A program made the translations under genes and the position numbers. The notes beneath the pieces were generated by a model, which had not been told where the DNA came from, made no database searches, and saw nothing but the letters and a program-made list of their open reading frames with translations. A stretch of 64,000 bases of DNA from Sphingomonas cremea (lineage in GTDB: Bacteria; Pseudomonadota; Alphaproteobacteria; Sphingomonadales; Sphingomonadaceae), in assembly GCF_021502585.1 (NCBI RefSeq), contig NZ_JAKFGM010000003.1:434001-498000 (forward strand), given 5' to 3'. Every line of letters begins with the position of its first letter. Within the stretch, counting starts at the first letter, position 1. Below are positions 50,922-59,354 of this stretch, piece after piece.

Positions 50922-52250
50922 GTGGATCTGGATTCGTCGGAACGGCGAGACGTGCTGCACAGCTGGTGCGTGCAAGCCGATTGGGACGCGCCGACGGTGG
51001 TCGGCGGCGAAGGGGCGCGATTCATCCTCGCGGACGGCCGCTCGATCCTCGATCTCAGCAGCCAAGCTGAATGCAGCAATCTTGGCCATCAGCATCCGCG
51101 TGTCGTTGCGGCGATCCGCGAGCAGGCGGAACGATTGTGCTACATTGCCAATGCGTGGGGAGCCGAGCCGCGGGCCGAGCTCGCACGTCGCCTGTTGGAC
51201 TTGTCGGGCTTCGAGGGTGGCCGAGTGTTCTTCAGCCTCGGCGGGGCCGACGCCAACGAGCATGCGGTCAAGTTCGCTCGACAGGCGGCGGCCAAGCCTA
51301 AGGGCCTGATCTTAACCCGCGAACGCTCCTACCATGGGGCGAGCTACATGGGCATGGCGCTCTCGGGTGACAGCCGCACGAACTGGCAGGTCGACGCCGA
51401 GGCGATGGGTGTGCGCCATGTTCAGCCACCTTATGCCTATCGCGACCAGCATGAAGACGAGGGAGATGATGAGTTCGGCCTCCGGGTAGCCGATGCGCTG
51501 GGGAGATGCATCGACGAGAGCGGGGCCGGTCGGGTGGCAGCCGTGCTGATGGAGCCGGACGCCGGCACCAACGGCATGGTCGCCCCCGACAGCTATTGGC
51601 CGGCATTGCGCCGGCATACCGCAGAGCGAGACGTGTTGCTGATCGCCGATGAGGTAATGAGCGGCTTCGGGCGCTGTGGCGAATGGTTTGCCTGGCAGCG
51701 CCATGGCGAGGCGGGCCGCCCGGACTTGATGACATTGGCAAAAGGCCTGACCGGCGCAGCCGTTCCACTCGGCGCGGTGGTGATGTCATCCGCGGTAGCC
51801 GACCGGCTTGAGCATGAGATGCTTTATGCGGGCCTGACCTATTGCGGCCATCCACTAGCCTGCGCGACCGGGATTGCAGCCATCGCCGCCTATGAGGAAG
51901 AGGGGTTGATCGAACGGTCGCGCGCGATGGGCGCCGGCCTGCTCTCCGAACTTGAACGGTTGAAACAGCGCCACCTGGTTATCGGCGATGTGCGCGGCGG
52001 GCACGGCCTGTTCGCGGTGGTCGAGCTGGCCGCAGACCGCGCCACTCGCGCACCGCTGGCACCCTGGCCGCAGCAGCCGCAGCAGTTGAAGGCTTTGGTG
52101 GATGCGGCGCTCGGCGAGGGCGTATCGCTGGCCACGCGCGGCAATCTGATCCTCATCGCGCCGCCCTTGGTAATCACAGAAGCCGAGCTCGCCGATGCGC
52201 TCTCGCTGCTCGATCGCCTGCTCGCCCGATTCTTCCCGCCTGCCAAGTGA
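50922..52250 (+). CDS. class III aminotransferase (aspartate aminotransferase family)
   Basis: A 442-residue fold-type I omega-aminotransferase. The PLP lysine is in LMTLAKGLTGAAVPLGAV, the cofactor Asp in LIADEVMSGFGRCGEW, and the phosphate-binding region is FFSLGGADANEHAVKFAR. It uses an omega-amino acid, amine or beta-amino acid with pyruvate or a keto acid; the exact pair is unknown. GTG 50922 is the only start after an upstream in-frame stop at 50880; the GGGG before it is unusually close, so initiation may be weak. It is first in the IclR-controlled operon, 6 bases ahead of the aldehyde dehydrogenase, which probably oxidises its product. Confidence 0.82.
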   Translation: MDLDSSERRDVLHSWCVQADWDAPTVVGGEGARFILADGRSILDLSSQAECSNLGHQHPRVVAAIREQAERLCYIANAWGAEPRAELARRLLDLSGFEGGRVFFSLGGADANEHAVKFARQAAAKPKGLILTRERSYHGASYMGMALSGDSRTNWQVDAEAMGVRHVQPPYAYRDQHEDEGDDEFGLRVADALGRCIDESGAGRVAAVLMEPDAGTNGMVAPDSYWPALRRHTAERDVLLIADEVMSGFGRCGEWFAWQRHGEAGRPDLMTLAKGLTGAAVPLGAVVMSSAVADRLEHEMLYAGLTYCGHPLACATGIAAIAAYEEEGLIERSRAMGAGLLSELERLKQRHLVIGDVRGGHGLFAVVELAADRATRAPLAPWPQQPQQLKALVDAALGEGVSLATRGNLILIAPPLVITEAELADALSLLDRLLARFFPPAK

Positions 52251-52256
52251 ACCACC

Positions 52257-53825
52257 ATGAGCTTCCGCCTGACATACGCCACGATGTTCAACCCGCCCGA
52301 AGCGATGCACGAGCGCTTCGAGGCCGCGATGAAAACGGTGCGTGCAGCCCTGGGTAGCCGGCATGCCCTGTTCATCGACGGCGCCGACCGCGACGCAAGC
52401 CATCATGCAGACAGGGTCAGCCCGATCGACACCGACATGCATCTCGGCGATTTCGCCCTAGCCAACGCTTTCGACGTCGAGGCGGCAATGGCGGCGGCGC
52501 AGGCAGCCTTCCCTGCGTGGCGGGCAACCCCGACGACTGAGCGCGCGCGACTGGTCCGCCGGATTGGCGACGTTATGGAGGAGCGCGTCTACGAGATCGC
52601 GGCGGCGCTGACGTTGGAAGTCGGCAAGAACCGCATGGAGGCTCTCGGCGAGGCGCAGGAGACGGTCGATTTCTTCCGTCATTATGCCGACGATTTCGAG
52701 GGCGCCGGGGGCTATGACCGGGTGCTTCCCGACGACCCGCTCGACGGCGTCAAATCGCACAATCGCAGCACGATGCGACCTTATGGCGTGTGGGCTGTAA
52801 TCGCTCCGTTCAACTTTCCGCTGGCCCTAGCGGGAGGTCCAGTTGCCGCGGCATTGGTCACCGGAAACACGGTGGTCGTGAAATGCGCCAGCGATACGCC
52901 CTGGGCAGGGCGGCTTCTGGCCGATTGCGTCCGCGACGCCGGCCTTCCGCCGGGCGTGTTCAACTATCTTTCGGGCTCGGGCGCCGATGTCGGTGAGGCG
53001 ATGGTTGGCGATCGCCGCACTGCCGGCATCACCTTCACCGGATCCGTGCCTGTCGGCATGGAGCTAGTTCGCAAAATGGCCGGCGGCACCTACCCACGGC
53101 CGTGCATCGCCGAGATGGGCGGCAAAAACGCCTGTATCGTCACCGGCAGCGCCGACCTGGATCGCGCCGCCACCGGCATCGTCCGCTCGGCCTACGGGAT
53201 GGGTGGGCAGAAATGCTCGGCATTGTCGCGGCTCTATGTCGACGAAAACATAACCGATGTGTTGATCGAGAAGCTGCAGCAGCAGATGGCAGGGGTTTGC
53301 ATCGGCGATCCTTGCCTTCGCGAAAATTGGCTTGGGCCAGTGGTCAACCGCAGAGCCTATGATGCTTATGCGGATTATGTTGGGCAACTCCGCGATGACG
53401 GAGCAACTTTTCTTTCTGGCGGCCGACAATTGACCGACGGCGACCTGGCGCGCGGCTATTATGTCGAGCCGGTGCTGGCCGAGGCCCCGGTCGGGCATTC
53501 GCTATGGAAGCATGAGATGTTCCTGCCGATCCTGATGTTGCACCGCGTCTCCGGGCGTGACGAAGCTATGCGGCTGGCCAATGATTCCGAAATGGGCCTT
53601 ACCGCCGGCATCTACGGATCGAACGAGGACGTTGCCTGGTTCCACGACAATATCGAGGCTGGCGTAACCTACGCCAACCGCGCCCAGGGAGCGACCACCG
53701 GCGCCTGGCCGGGTTACCAGCCGTTCGGCGGGTGGAAGGGTTCGGGCTCGACCGGCAAAGCGATCGCGTCTTTCTATTACCTCGCCCAGTATATGCGAGA
53801 GCAATCGCGCACGGTCGTCGAGTAA
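52257..53825 (+). CDS. aldehyde dehydrogenase, P5C-dehydrogenase-like
   Basis: A 522-residue NAD(P)-dependent aldehyde dehydrogenase closest in pattern to 1-pyrroline-5-carboxylate dehydrogenases. The catalytic Cys is in GGQKCSALSRLYVD, the general-base Glu is in CIAEMGGKNACIV, and the substrate region includes WAVIAPFNFPLALAGG. The N-terminus (about 1-70) is longer than in betaine-aldehyde types and matches the P5CDH layout. It would oxidise a semialdehyde such as glutamate, glutarate or succinate semialdehyde made by a neighbouring aminotransferase. There is a 6-base gap on the 5' side and a 4-base gap on the 3' side, so it is certainly in the same operon. Confidence 0.88.
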   Translation: MSFRLTYATMFNPPEAMHERFEAAMKTVRAALGSRHALFIDGADRDASHHADRVSPIDTDMHLGDFALANAFDVEAAMAAAQAAFPAWRATPTTERARLVRRIGDVMEERVYEIAAALTLEVGKNRMEALGEAQETVDFFRHYADDFEGAGGYDRVLPDDPLDGVKSHNRSTMRPYGVWAVIAPFNFPLALAGGPVAAALVTGNTVVVKCASDTPWAGRLLADCVRDAGLPPGVFNYLSGSGADVGEAMVGDRRTAGITFTGSVPVGMELVRKMAGGTYPRPCIAEMGGKNACIVTGSADLDRAATGIVRSAYGMGGQKCSALSRLYVDENITDVLIEKLQQQMAGVCIGDPCLRENWLGPVVNRRAYDAYADYVGQLRDDGATFLSGGRQLTDGDLARGYYVEPVLAEAPVGHSLWKHEMFLPILMLHRVSGRDEAMRLANDSEMGLTAGIYGSNEDVAWFHDNIEAGVTYANRAQGATTGAWPGYQPFGGWKGSGSTGKAIASFYYLAQYMREQSRTVVE

Positions 53826-53829
53826 GGCA

Positions 53830-54675
53830 ATGGAGCATCTTTCACTCCGGCAAGCCGTCGAGCGCTTCGTTCCGAGCGGTGCGCGGGTCGCGCTTGAGGG
53901 CTTTACCCACCTGATTCCCTTCGCTGCCGGCCATGAGATCATCCGCCAGCAGCGCCGCGACCTTCACCTCATCCGGATGACGCCGGACCTGATTTACGAC
54001 CAGATGATCGGGATGGGCTGCGCGGCCAGGCTGACCTTCTCATGGGGCGGCAATCCGGGCGTTGGCTCATTGCATCGACTTCGCGACGCGGTCGAGCATG
54101 GTTGGCCGCGGCCGCTCGAGCTTGACGAACACAGCCATGCCGGAATGGCCGCAGCCTATTGTGCCGGGGCGGCGCGGCTGCCTTTCGGCGTACTGCGCGG
54201 CTATGTCGGCGCCGACCTTGTGACCGTCAATCCTGCGATCCGTAGCATCACCTGTCCTTACACCGGCGAAGAGCTGGCAACCGTTCCAGCAATAAATCCC
54301 GACGTCACCATCCTCCATGCGCAGCGCGCCGATCGAAAGGGCAATGTCGCCATCCACGGCATTGTCGGCGCCCAGCGCGAGGCAGCGCTGGCCGCTACCG
54401 CGCTGGTGGTCACGGTCGAAGAAATCGTCGACGAGCTGCCACCGGCAATGAACTCCGTCGTACTGCCCCACTGGCTGGTCAGCGCGGTCGTGCATTGCCC
54501 CGGCGGAGCCTATCCGTCGTACGCGCAAGGCTGTTATGCCCGCGACAACTCCTTTTACCAGCAGTGGGATGCGATCGCCCGCGACCGTGCGAGCTTTACC
54601 GAATGGATGGAACGGCACGTTCTTGCCCGCCCCGATCACAAATCGTTTCTCGCAAGCCTGGGCGAAGCGGCATGA
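53830..54675 (+). CDS. CoA-transferase alpha subunit (GctA/IpdA-like)
   Basis: A 281-residue subunit of a family I CoA-transferase. The N-terminal glycine loop region is RFVPSGARVALEGFTHLIPF, followed by HLIRMTPDLIYDQMIGMGC and SWGGNPGVGSLH. This subgroup is annotated as glutaconate or 3-oxoadipate CoA-transferase subunit A. It pairs with the overlapping downstream gene and moves CoA between an acyl-CoA donor and a dicarboxylic or keto acid. With the upstream aminotransferase and aldehyde dehydrogenase it could activate the acid product for beta-oxidation. Confidence 0.85.
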   Translation: MEHLSLRQAVERFVPSGARVALEGFTHLIPFAAGHEIIRQQRRDLHLIRMTPDLIYDQMIGMGCAARLTFSWGGNPGVGSLHRLRDAVEHGWPRPLELDEHSHAGMAAAYCAGAARLPFGVLRGYVGADLVTVNPAIRSITCPYTGEELATVPAINPDVTILHAQRADRKGNVAIHGIVGAQREAALAATALVVTVEEIVDELPPAMNSVVLPHWLVSAVVHCPGGAYPSYAQGCYARDNSFYQQWDAIARDRASFTEWMERHVLARPDHKSFLASLGEAA

Positions 54676-55457
54676 CCGGCTGGACCCGCGACGAGATGAT
54701 GACCATCGCGGCGGCGCGCATGTTGTGGGACGGCTGCGTTTGCTTTGTCGGCATTGGCCTTCCCAGCGCAGCGTGCAATCTCGCCCGGCTGACCTATGCC
54801 CCGGACATCGTGCTGATTTATGAATCGGGGACGATCGGGACGCGCCCCGATGTGCTGCCGCTGTCGATCGGCGACGGCGAGCTGGCCGAGACTGCCGCCT
54901 GCGTCGTGCCGCTACCTGAGATATTCAGCTATTACCTGCAAGGAGGACGGGTCGACGTCGGTTTCCTTGGCGCCGCACAGATCGACCGCTTCGGCAACCT
55001 CAACAGCACCGTAATCGGCCCATATGATGCCCCGCACACGCGCCTGCCCGGGGCTGGCGGCGCACCGGAAATCGCCGCCCATGCACGGCAGACTTTCGTC
55101 GTTATGAAAGCTAGCCCCCGCAGCTTTGTCAGCAAGCTCGATTTCTACACCAGCGCGGGTTTCCTGGGCGGCGGTAGCGCGCGCGAAGCAACTTCGGCGC
55201 GTGGCGGAGGCCCCAAAGCGGTCGTCACCGATTTCGGTATCCTCACCCCTGCCGAAGACAGCCGCGAGCTTACCCTGACCGCGCTATTCCCCGATACCAC
55301 CGTCGAAGCGGCGCGCGCCGCGGTCGGCTGGCAGCTTGCCCTCGCCGATGAGTTGGAAATTCTCGACCCACCGACCCCAAACGAACTGGCGACGCTGCGT
55401 GCGCTTAACGAACGCACTTCCGAAGCGCACCGTCGCCCAGTGGAGCTTCCGGCATGA
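54672..55457 (+). CDS. CoA-transferase beta subunit (GctB/IpdB-like)
   Basis: A 261-residue partner of the alpha subunit. The likely catalytic Glu is in IVLIYESGTIGTRPD, the usual place of the S/E-x-G motif in beta subunits; VGFLGAAQIDRFGNLNSTVIG and the C-terminal VVTDFGILTPAEDSRELTL are family features. ATG 54672 overlaps the alpha-subunit stop by ATGA, and its own stop overlaps the next aminotransferase start in the same manner. Longer readings lie inside the alpha-subunit gene and are rejected. Confidence 0.85.
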   Translation: MTGWTRDEMMTIAAARMLWDGCVCFVGIGLPSAACNLARLTYAPDIVLIYESGTIGTRPDVLPLSIGDGELAETAACVVPLPEIFSYYLQGGRVDVGFLGAAQIDRFGNLNSTVIGPYDAPHTRLPGAGGAPEIAAHARQTFVVMKASPRSFVSKLDFYTSAGFLGGGSAREATSARGGGPKAVVTDFGILTPAEDSRELTLTALFPDTTVEAARAAVGWQLALADELEILDPPTPNELATLRALNERTSEAHRRPVELPA

Positions 55458-56803
55458 CCCAGACTGCAACACAAGGATTTATCGTGCACCCCCACATCAT
55501 GACCGAACTGCCCGGCCCCAAGGCTCGAGCGATGATTGCGCGCGACGCCGAGGTGATCTCGCCATCCTATCCGCGCGATTATCCGTTCGTCATGTCGCAT
55601 GGGCGCGGGACCGAGGTGTGGGACGTCGACGGCAACCGCTTCCTCGATTTCGCTGCCGGGATTGCCGTCTGCGCGACCGGCCATGCCCACCCAAAGGTTG
55701 TTGAAGCGGTGCGAGACGCCACCGGGGATTTCCTGCACATCTCAAGCGATTATTGGCATGAACGGATGATCGCACTGGCCGAGCGCCTTGCCCGGTTGGC
55801 GCCGATGGGCGAACCGGCGATGAGCTTCCTTTGCCAGTCGGGCACCGAAGCGGTCGAAGGGGCGATCAAACTCGCCCGTTACGTGACCGGCCGGCCGCGC
55901 TTTATCGGCTTCCTTGGCGGCTTCCACGGACGCAGCATGGGATCGCTCGCCTTCACCTCCAGCAAATATACCCAGCAAAAGGGCTTTGGGCAGACCATGC
56001 CGGGGGTGACGCACGTGCCGTTCCCCGACCCGTTCCGGCCGCTGTTTGCGGGCGCGGACCAGGGCGAAGCCGTGCTCGATTATATCCGCATGCTGTTCGA
56101 GCGTAGCGTACCTCCGTCGGACGTCGCGGCCATCCTGATCGAACCGATTCAGGGCGAAGGCGGCTATCTGGTCCCGCCACCCGGCTTTCTCGCCGGGTTG
56201 CGTAAGCTGTGCGATGAGCACGGAATCCTGCTTATCTTCGACGAGGTGCAGTCAGGAGTCGGGCGCACTGGGAGAATGTTCGCTTGCCAGCATGAGGGCG
56301 TTGCTCCCGACATCATGACTCTCGCCAAGGGCCTCGGCTCGGGACTCCCAATCGGGGCGGTGGTCGCCAAGAAGCGACTAATGCAACAATGGAAGCGCGG
56401 CGCCCATGGCAACACTTTTGGAGGCAACCCGATCACCTGCGCCGCGGCAATCGCGACGCTCGACCTGGTCGAAAGCGAATATGCCGCTAACGCGGAGAGC
56501 GTCGGCGCTTATTTCATGAACCGGCTGCGCGATCTCGCCAACGACTACCCGTGCATCGGGGAAGTGCGTGGCCGCGGACTGATGATCGGCATGGAGTTGG
56601 TCGAGGCCGATGGCTCGCCTGCCAAGGCGCTTTGCGACACGCTGATCACCCGTGCGTTCCACCATGGCCTGCTGCTACTGTCGTGCGGCGTCAGCACAGT
56701 GCGGTTCATGCCGCCGCTCAGCCTGAGCAAGGACGAAGTCGACGAGGCGATGTCCTATCTGCGATCGGCGCTGGACGAGGCCATTGCCGGACCGAAGGGC
56801 TAG
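55454..56803 (+). CDS. class III aminotransferase (4-aminobutyrate/acetylornithine type)
   Basis: A 449-residue PLP aminotransferase, distinct in sequence from the one at 50922. The PLP lysine is in MTLAKGLGSGLPIGAVV, the cofactor Asp in LLIFDEVQSGVGRTGRM and the Gly-rich segment is CQSGTEAVEGAIKLAR. Its MTELPGPKARAMIARDAEV N-terminus and EPIQGEGGYLVPP match GABA-transaminase-like enzymes. Start overlaps the CoA-transferase beta stop by ATGA. Two aminotransferases in one operon suggest either two nitrogen-removing steps on a diamino compound or two related substrates. Confidence 0.88.
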   Translation: MTQTATQGFIVHPHIMTELPGPKARAMIARDAEVISPSYPRDYPFVMSHGRGTEVWDVDGNRFLDFAAGIAVCATGHAHPKVVEAVRDATGDFLHISSDYWHERMIALAERLARLAPMGEPAMSFLCQSGTEAVEGAIKLARYVTGRPRFIGFLGGFHGRSMGSLAFTSSKYTQQKGFGQTMPGVTHVPFPDPFRPLFAGADQGEAVLDYIRMLFERSVPPSDVAAILIEPIQGEGGYLVPPPGFLAGLRKLCDEHGILLIFDEVQSGVGRTGRMFACQHEGVAPDIMTLAKGLGSGLPIGAVVAKKRLMQQWKRGAHGNTFGGNPITCAAAIATLDLVESEYAANAESVGAYFMNRLRDLANDYPCIGEVRGRGLMIGMELVEADGSPAKALCDTLITRAFHHGLLLLSCGVSTVRFMPPLSLSKDEVDEAMSYLRSALDEAIAGPKG

Positions 56804-56807
56804 GTTG

Positions 56808-59354
56808 GTGCGCGGGGGGACGATTTCGATCCTTGCGGCGACGCTGCTCGCCCTGACCGGCACGGCCGAGGCCGGTCGCGAGCCGGTGTTCAAGCAGGTC
56901 GACCTTCCGCACAGCTATTATTGGCGTGAACTTTACCTGCCCCAGGTGACGACGGGCCCGTCGAGCGTCGCCTTCATGCCCAGCGGCCGCGAACTGATCT
57001 ACAGCATGGCGGGATCCTTGTGGCGCCAGGCGATCGGGTCGGGCGAGGCAGTGGAATTGACTCATGCCGTCGGCGCTTATGACTATCAGCCTGACGTCGC
57101 CGCCGACGGGCAGAGTTTGGTATTCAGCCGCTACGATGGCAATGCGCTCGAGCTTTGGCGACTGGATCTTGCCAGCGGCCGGGAACAGCAGCTGACGTCG
57201 GGCGGCGCGGTCAATGTCGAACCCCGGATTTCGCCCGACGGCAAGCGCATTGCTTGGGTTTCAACCCAGGGCACGGGCCACTTCAACCTGTTCATCGCCG
57301 ACATCGGGCCCGCTGGCTTGGCCAACGCGCGCCCGTTGCTAGGTGAGCGCAAGAGTGCCATTTCGCGCTATTATTATTCGGCCTTCGACCACGCGATAAA
57401 CCCGGCATGGACGCCTGACGGTCAGCGCATCACATATGTCAGCAACAATGAAGTTGCCTGGGGCACCGGCGACATCTGGTCGGTATCGGTCATCGATCCC
57501 AGCGATCGTCGCAAGCTTCTCAGCGAAGAGACGTCATGGACCGCCCGGCCCGAGCCGTCACCGGACGGTCGACGCATATTGTTCGCCAGTTACCACGGCC
57601 GCCAGTGGCGCCAATTGTGGCTGACCACTCCAGAAGGCGCCGCTCCGCTGCCGCTGACCTTCGGCGAATATGATCGCAGCAACGCACGCTGGTCTCCGGA
57701 CGGCACGCGCATCGCCTACATCAGCAACGAACATGGCAATACCGGCCTGATCGTCCAGGATGTGGTTGGCGGTGCGCAAACGCCAATTGCCGCGCAGCAG
57801 CGGCGCTATAAAGTTGCTCAAGCCCGGCTGACGCTGGACATCCGCGACGACCGAGGACTGAGCGTTTCGGCACGGGTGGCGGTTGTTGGCAGTGACAAGC
57901 GCGCGGCCGCGCCTGAGTCGGCTTGGATGCAGGCCGACGACGGCTTCGATCGTGCGTTACAGCAGTCCGAAGCGCGCTATTTCGAATGCGCCTCGCCGTG
58001 CACGCTGAATGTGCCGGCCGGCGAAACGGCAATCTGGGTGCAGCACGGCTTTCGCTATCTACCTTGGCGCAAGACGGTGAAGTTGGCCGCCGGCGCCGAT
58101 TTACGACTACCGGTCGCGCTCAAGCCAAACGACCTCCCGGCGTCATTCGGGCGCTGGCGCAGCGCCGACCTCCATGTTCATATGAATTACGGAGGCGCTT
58201 ACCGCAACACACCATCAAATCTGGCGAAACAGGCGCGAGCCGAGGACCTGGACATCGTCTACAACACGATCGTCAACAAGGAGGAGCGAGTCCCGGATAT
58301 CGGCTATTTTCGGTCCGATCCTGACCCCGATGGCGGCAATGACGCGCTGATCCTCCAATCGCAGGAATATCATACCAGCTATTGGGGGCATTTGGGGCTG
58401 CTCCATCTTTCAGACCACCTGCTGACGCCCGACTTCTCGGCCTATCAGCACACTGCTCTCGCCAGCCCCTATCCCCATAACGGCGTCATCGCCGATCTAG
58501 CGCACCAGCAGGGAGCGCTGGTCGGCTATGTGCACCCGTTCGACTGGGAGATCGATCCGGCAAAAGAAAAATCGCTTACCAACGCCCTTCCGGCCGACGT
58601 CGCCGCGGGCAAGGTCGACTATATCGAGATCGTTGGTTTCTCAGATCATAAGGCGACCGCAAATGTGTGGTACCGCCTGCTCAACCTGGGCTTTCACCTG
58701 CCTGCCGGGGCGGGCACTGATGCCATGGCCAATTATGCGTCGCTACGCGGGCCAGTCGGAATGAATCGCGTGTTCCTCGATACAGGCGGTTCGGCAACCC
58801 CTCAGGCGGCGCGCGATGCGCTTAAGGCGGGGCGCAGCTTCGCAACCAATGGCCCGCTGCTTGGACTGGAACTGGATGGAAAGCGGCCCGGAGATAGCCT
58901 TGCCCCGAAAGCTCCCGGCAAAATCCCCTACCGGATTGCACTGCGCTCGCCGGTAGCGGTCGATCATCTGGAGTTGGTACGCAACGGGCAGGTTGTGAAA
59001 AGCTTCCGCTTGTCGGGCGATCGCCGAACGCTGGATGCGGAAGGCGAGCTGGAAATAGACTCCGGCGGCTGGTTGCTGCTTCGCGCATGGAACGACGGCG
59101 CGGACCCGCAAGTGCTCGACATTTACCCTTACGCCACCACCAGCCCGATCTATCTGGACCTGCCGGGCAGCCCAGCGACCGCTTCCGCGGACGCAGCCTA
59201 TTTCGTAACTTGGCTAGAGCGAGTGATTGGCGAAGCGGCAGCGCGCAACGACTATAATACGCCGCGCGAACGCGAGGAGACGCTAGCCTATTTCCGGCAT
59301 GCGCTAGATCGCTATCGCGGCCTTGCTCGCGCCGAAAAGGTTGGGGACAAGTGA
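56808..59354 (+). CDS. CehA/McbA-family metallohydrolase with TolB-like propeller
   Basis: An 848-residue exported protein. A signal peptide (TISILAATLLALTGTAEA) leads to WD40/TolB-like propeller repeats (about 60-330; ISPDGKRIAWVSTQG, WTPDGQRITYVSN, WSPDGTRIAYISN). A PHP-type metallohydrolase domain follows about residue 450: ADLHVHMNYGG, VGYVHPFDWE, VGFSDH and GAGTDAMANYASLRG carry the likely metal ligands. CehA and McbA hydrolyse carbamate and amide bonds, but members of this family are varied. GTG 56808 is chosen over TTG 56805; both follow the previous stop closely, with GAAGGG upstream. It overlaps the S9 peptidase gene by GTGA, so the two exported hydrolases probably act together. Confidence 0.75.
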   Translation: MRGGTISILAATLLALTGTAEAGREPVFKQVDLPHSYYWRELYLPQVTTGPSSVAFMPSGRELIYSMAGSLWRQAIGSGEAVELTHAVGAYDYQPDVAADGQSLVFSRYDGNALELWRLDLASGREQQLTSGGAVNVEPRISPDGKRIAWVSTQGTGHFNLFIADIGPAGLANARPLLGERKSAISRYYYSAFDHAINPAWTPDGQRITYVSNNEVAWGTGDIWSVSVIDPSDRRKLLSEETSWTARPEPSPDGRRILFASYHGRQWRQLWLTTPEGAAPLPLTFGEYDRSNARWSPDGTRIAYISNEHGNTGLIVQDVVGGAQTPIAAQQRRYKVAQARLTLDIRDDRGLSVSARVAVVGSDKRAAAPESAWMQADDGFDRALQQSEARYFECASPCTLNVPAGETAIWVQHGFRYLPWRKTVKLAAGADLRLPVALKPNDLPASFGRWRSADLHVHMNYGGAYRNTPSNLAKQARAEDLDIVYNTIVNKEERVPDIGYFRSDPDPDGGNDALILQSQEYHTSYWGHLGLLHLSDHLLTPDFSAYQHTALASPYPHNGVIADLAHQQGALVGYVHPFDWEIDPAKEKSLTNALPADVAAGKVDYIEIVGFSDHKATANVWYRLLNLGFHLPAGAGTDAMANYASLRGPVGMNRVFLDTGGSATPQAARDALKAGRSFATNGPLLGLELDGKRPGDSLAPKAPGKIPYRIALRSPVAVDHLELVRNGQVVKSFRLSGDRRTLDAEGELEIDSGGWLLLRAWNDGADPQVLDIYPYATTSPIYLDLPGSPATASADAAYFVTWLERVIGEAAARNDYNTPREREETLAYFRHALDRYRGLARAEKVGDK

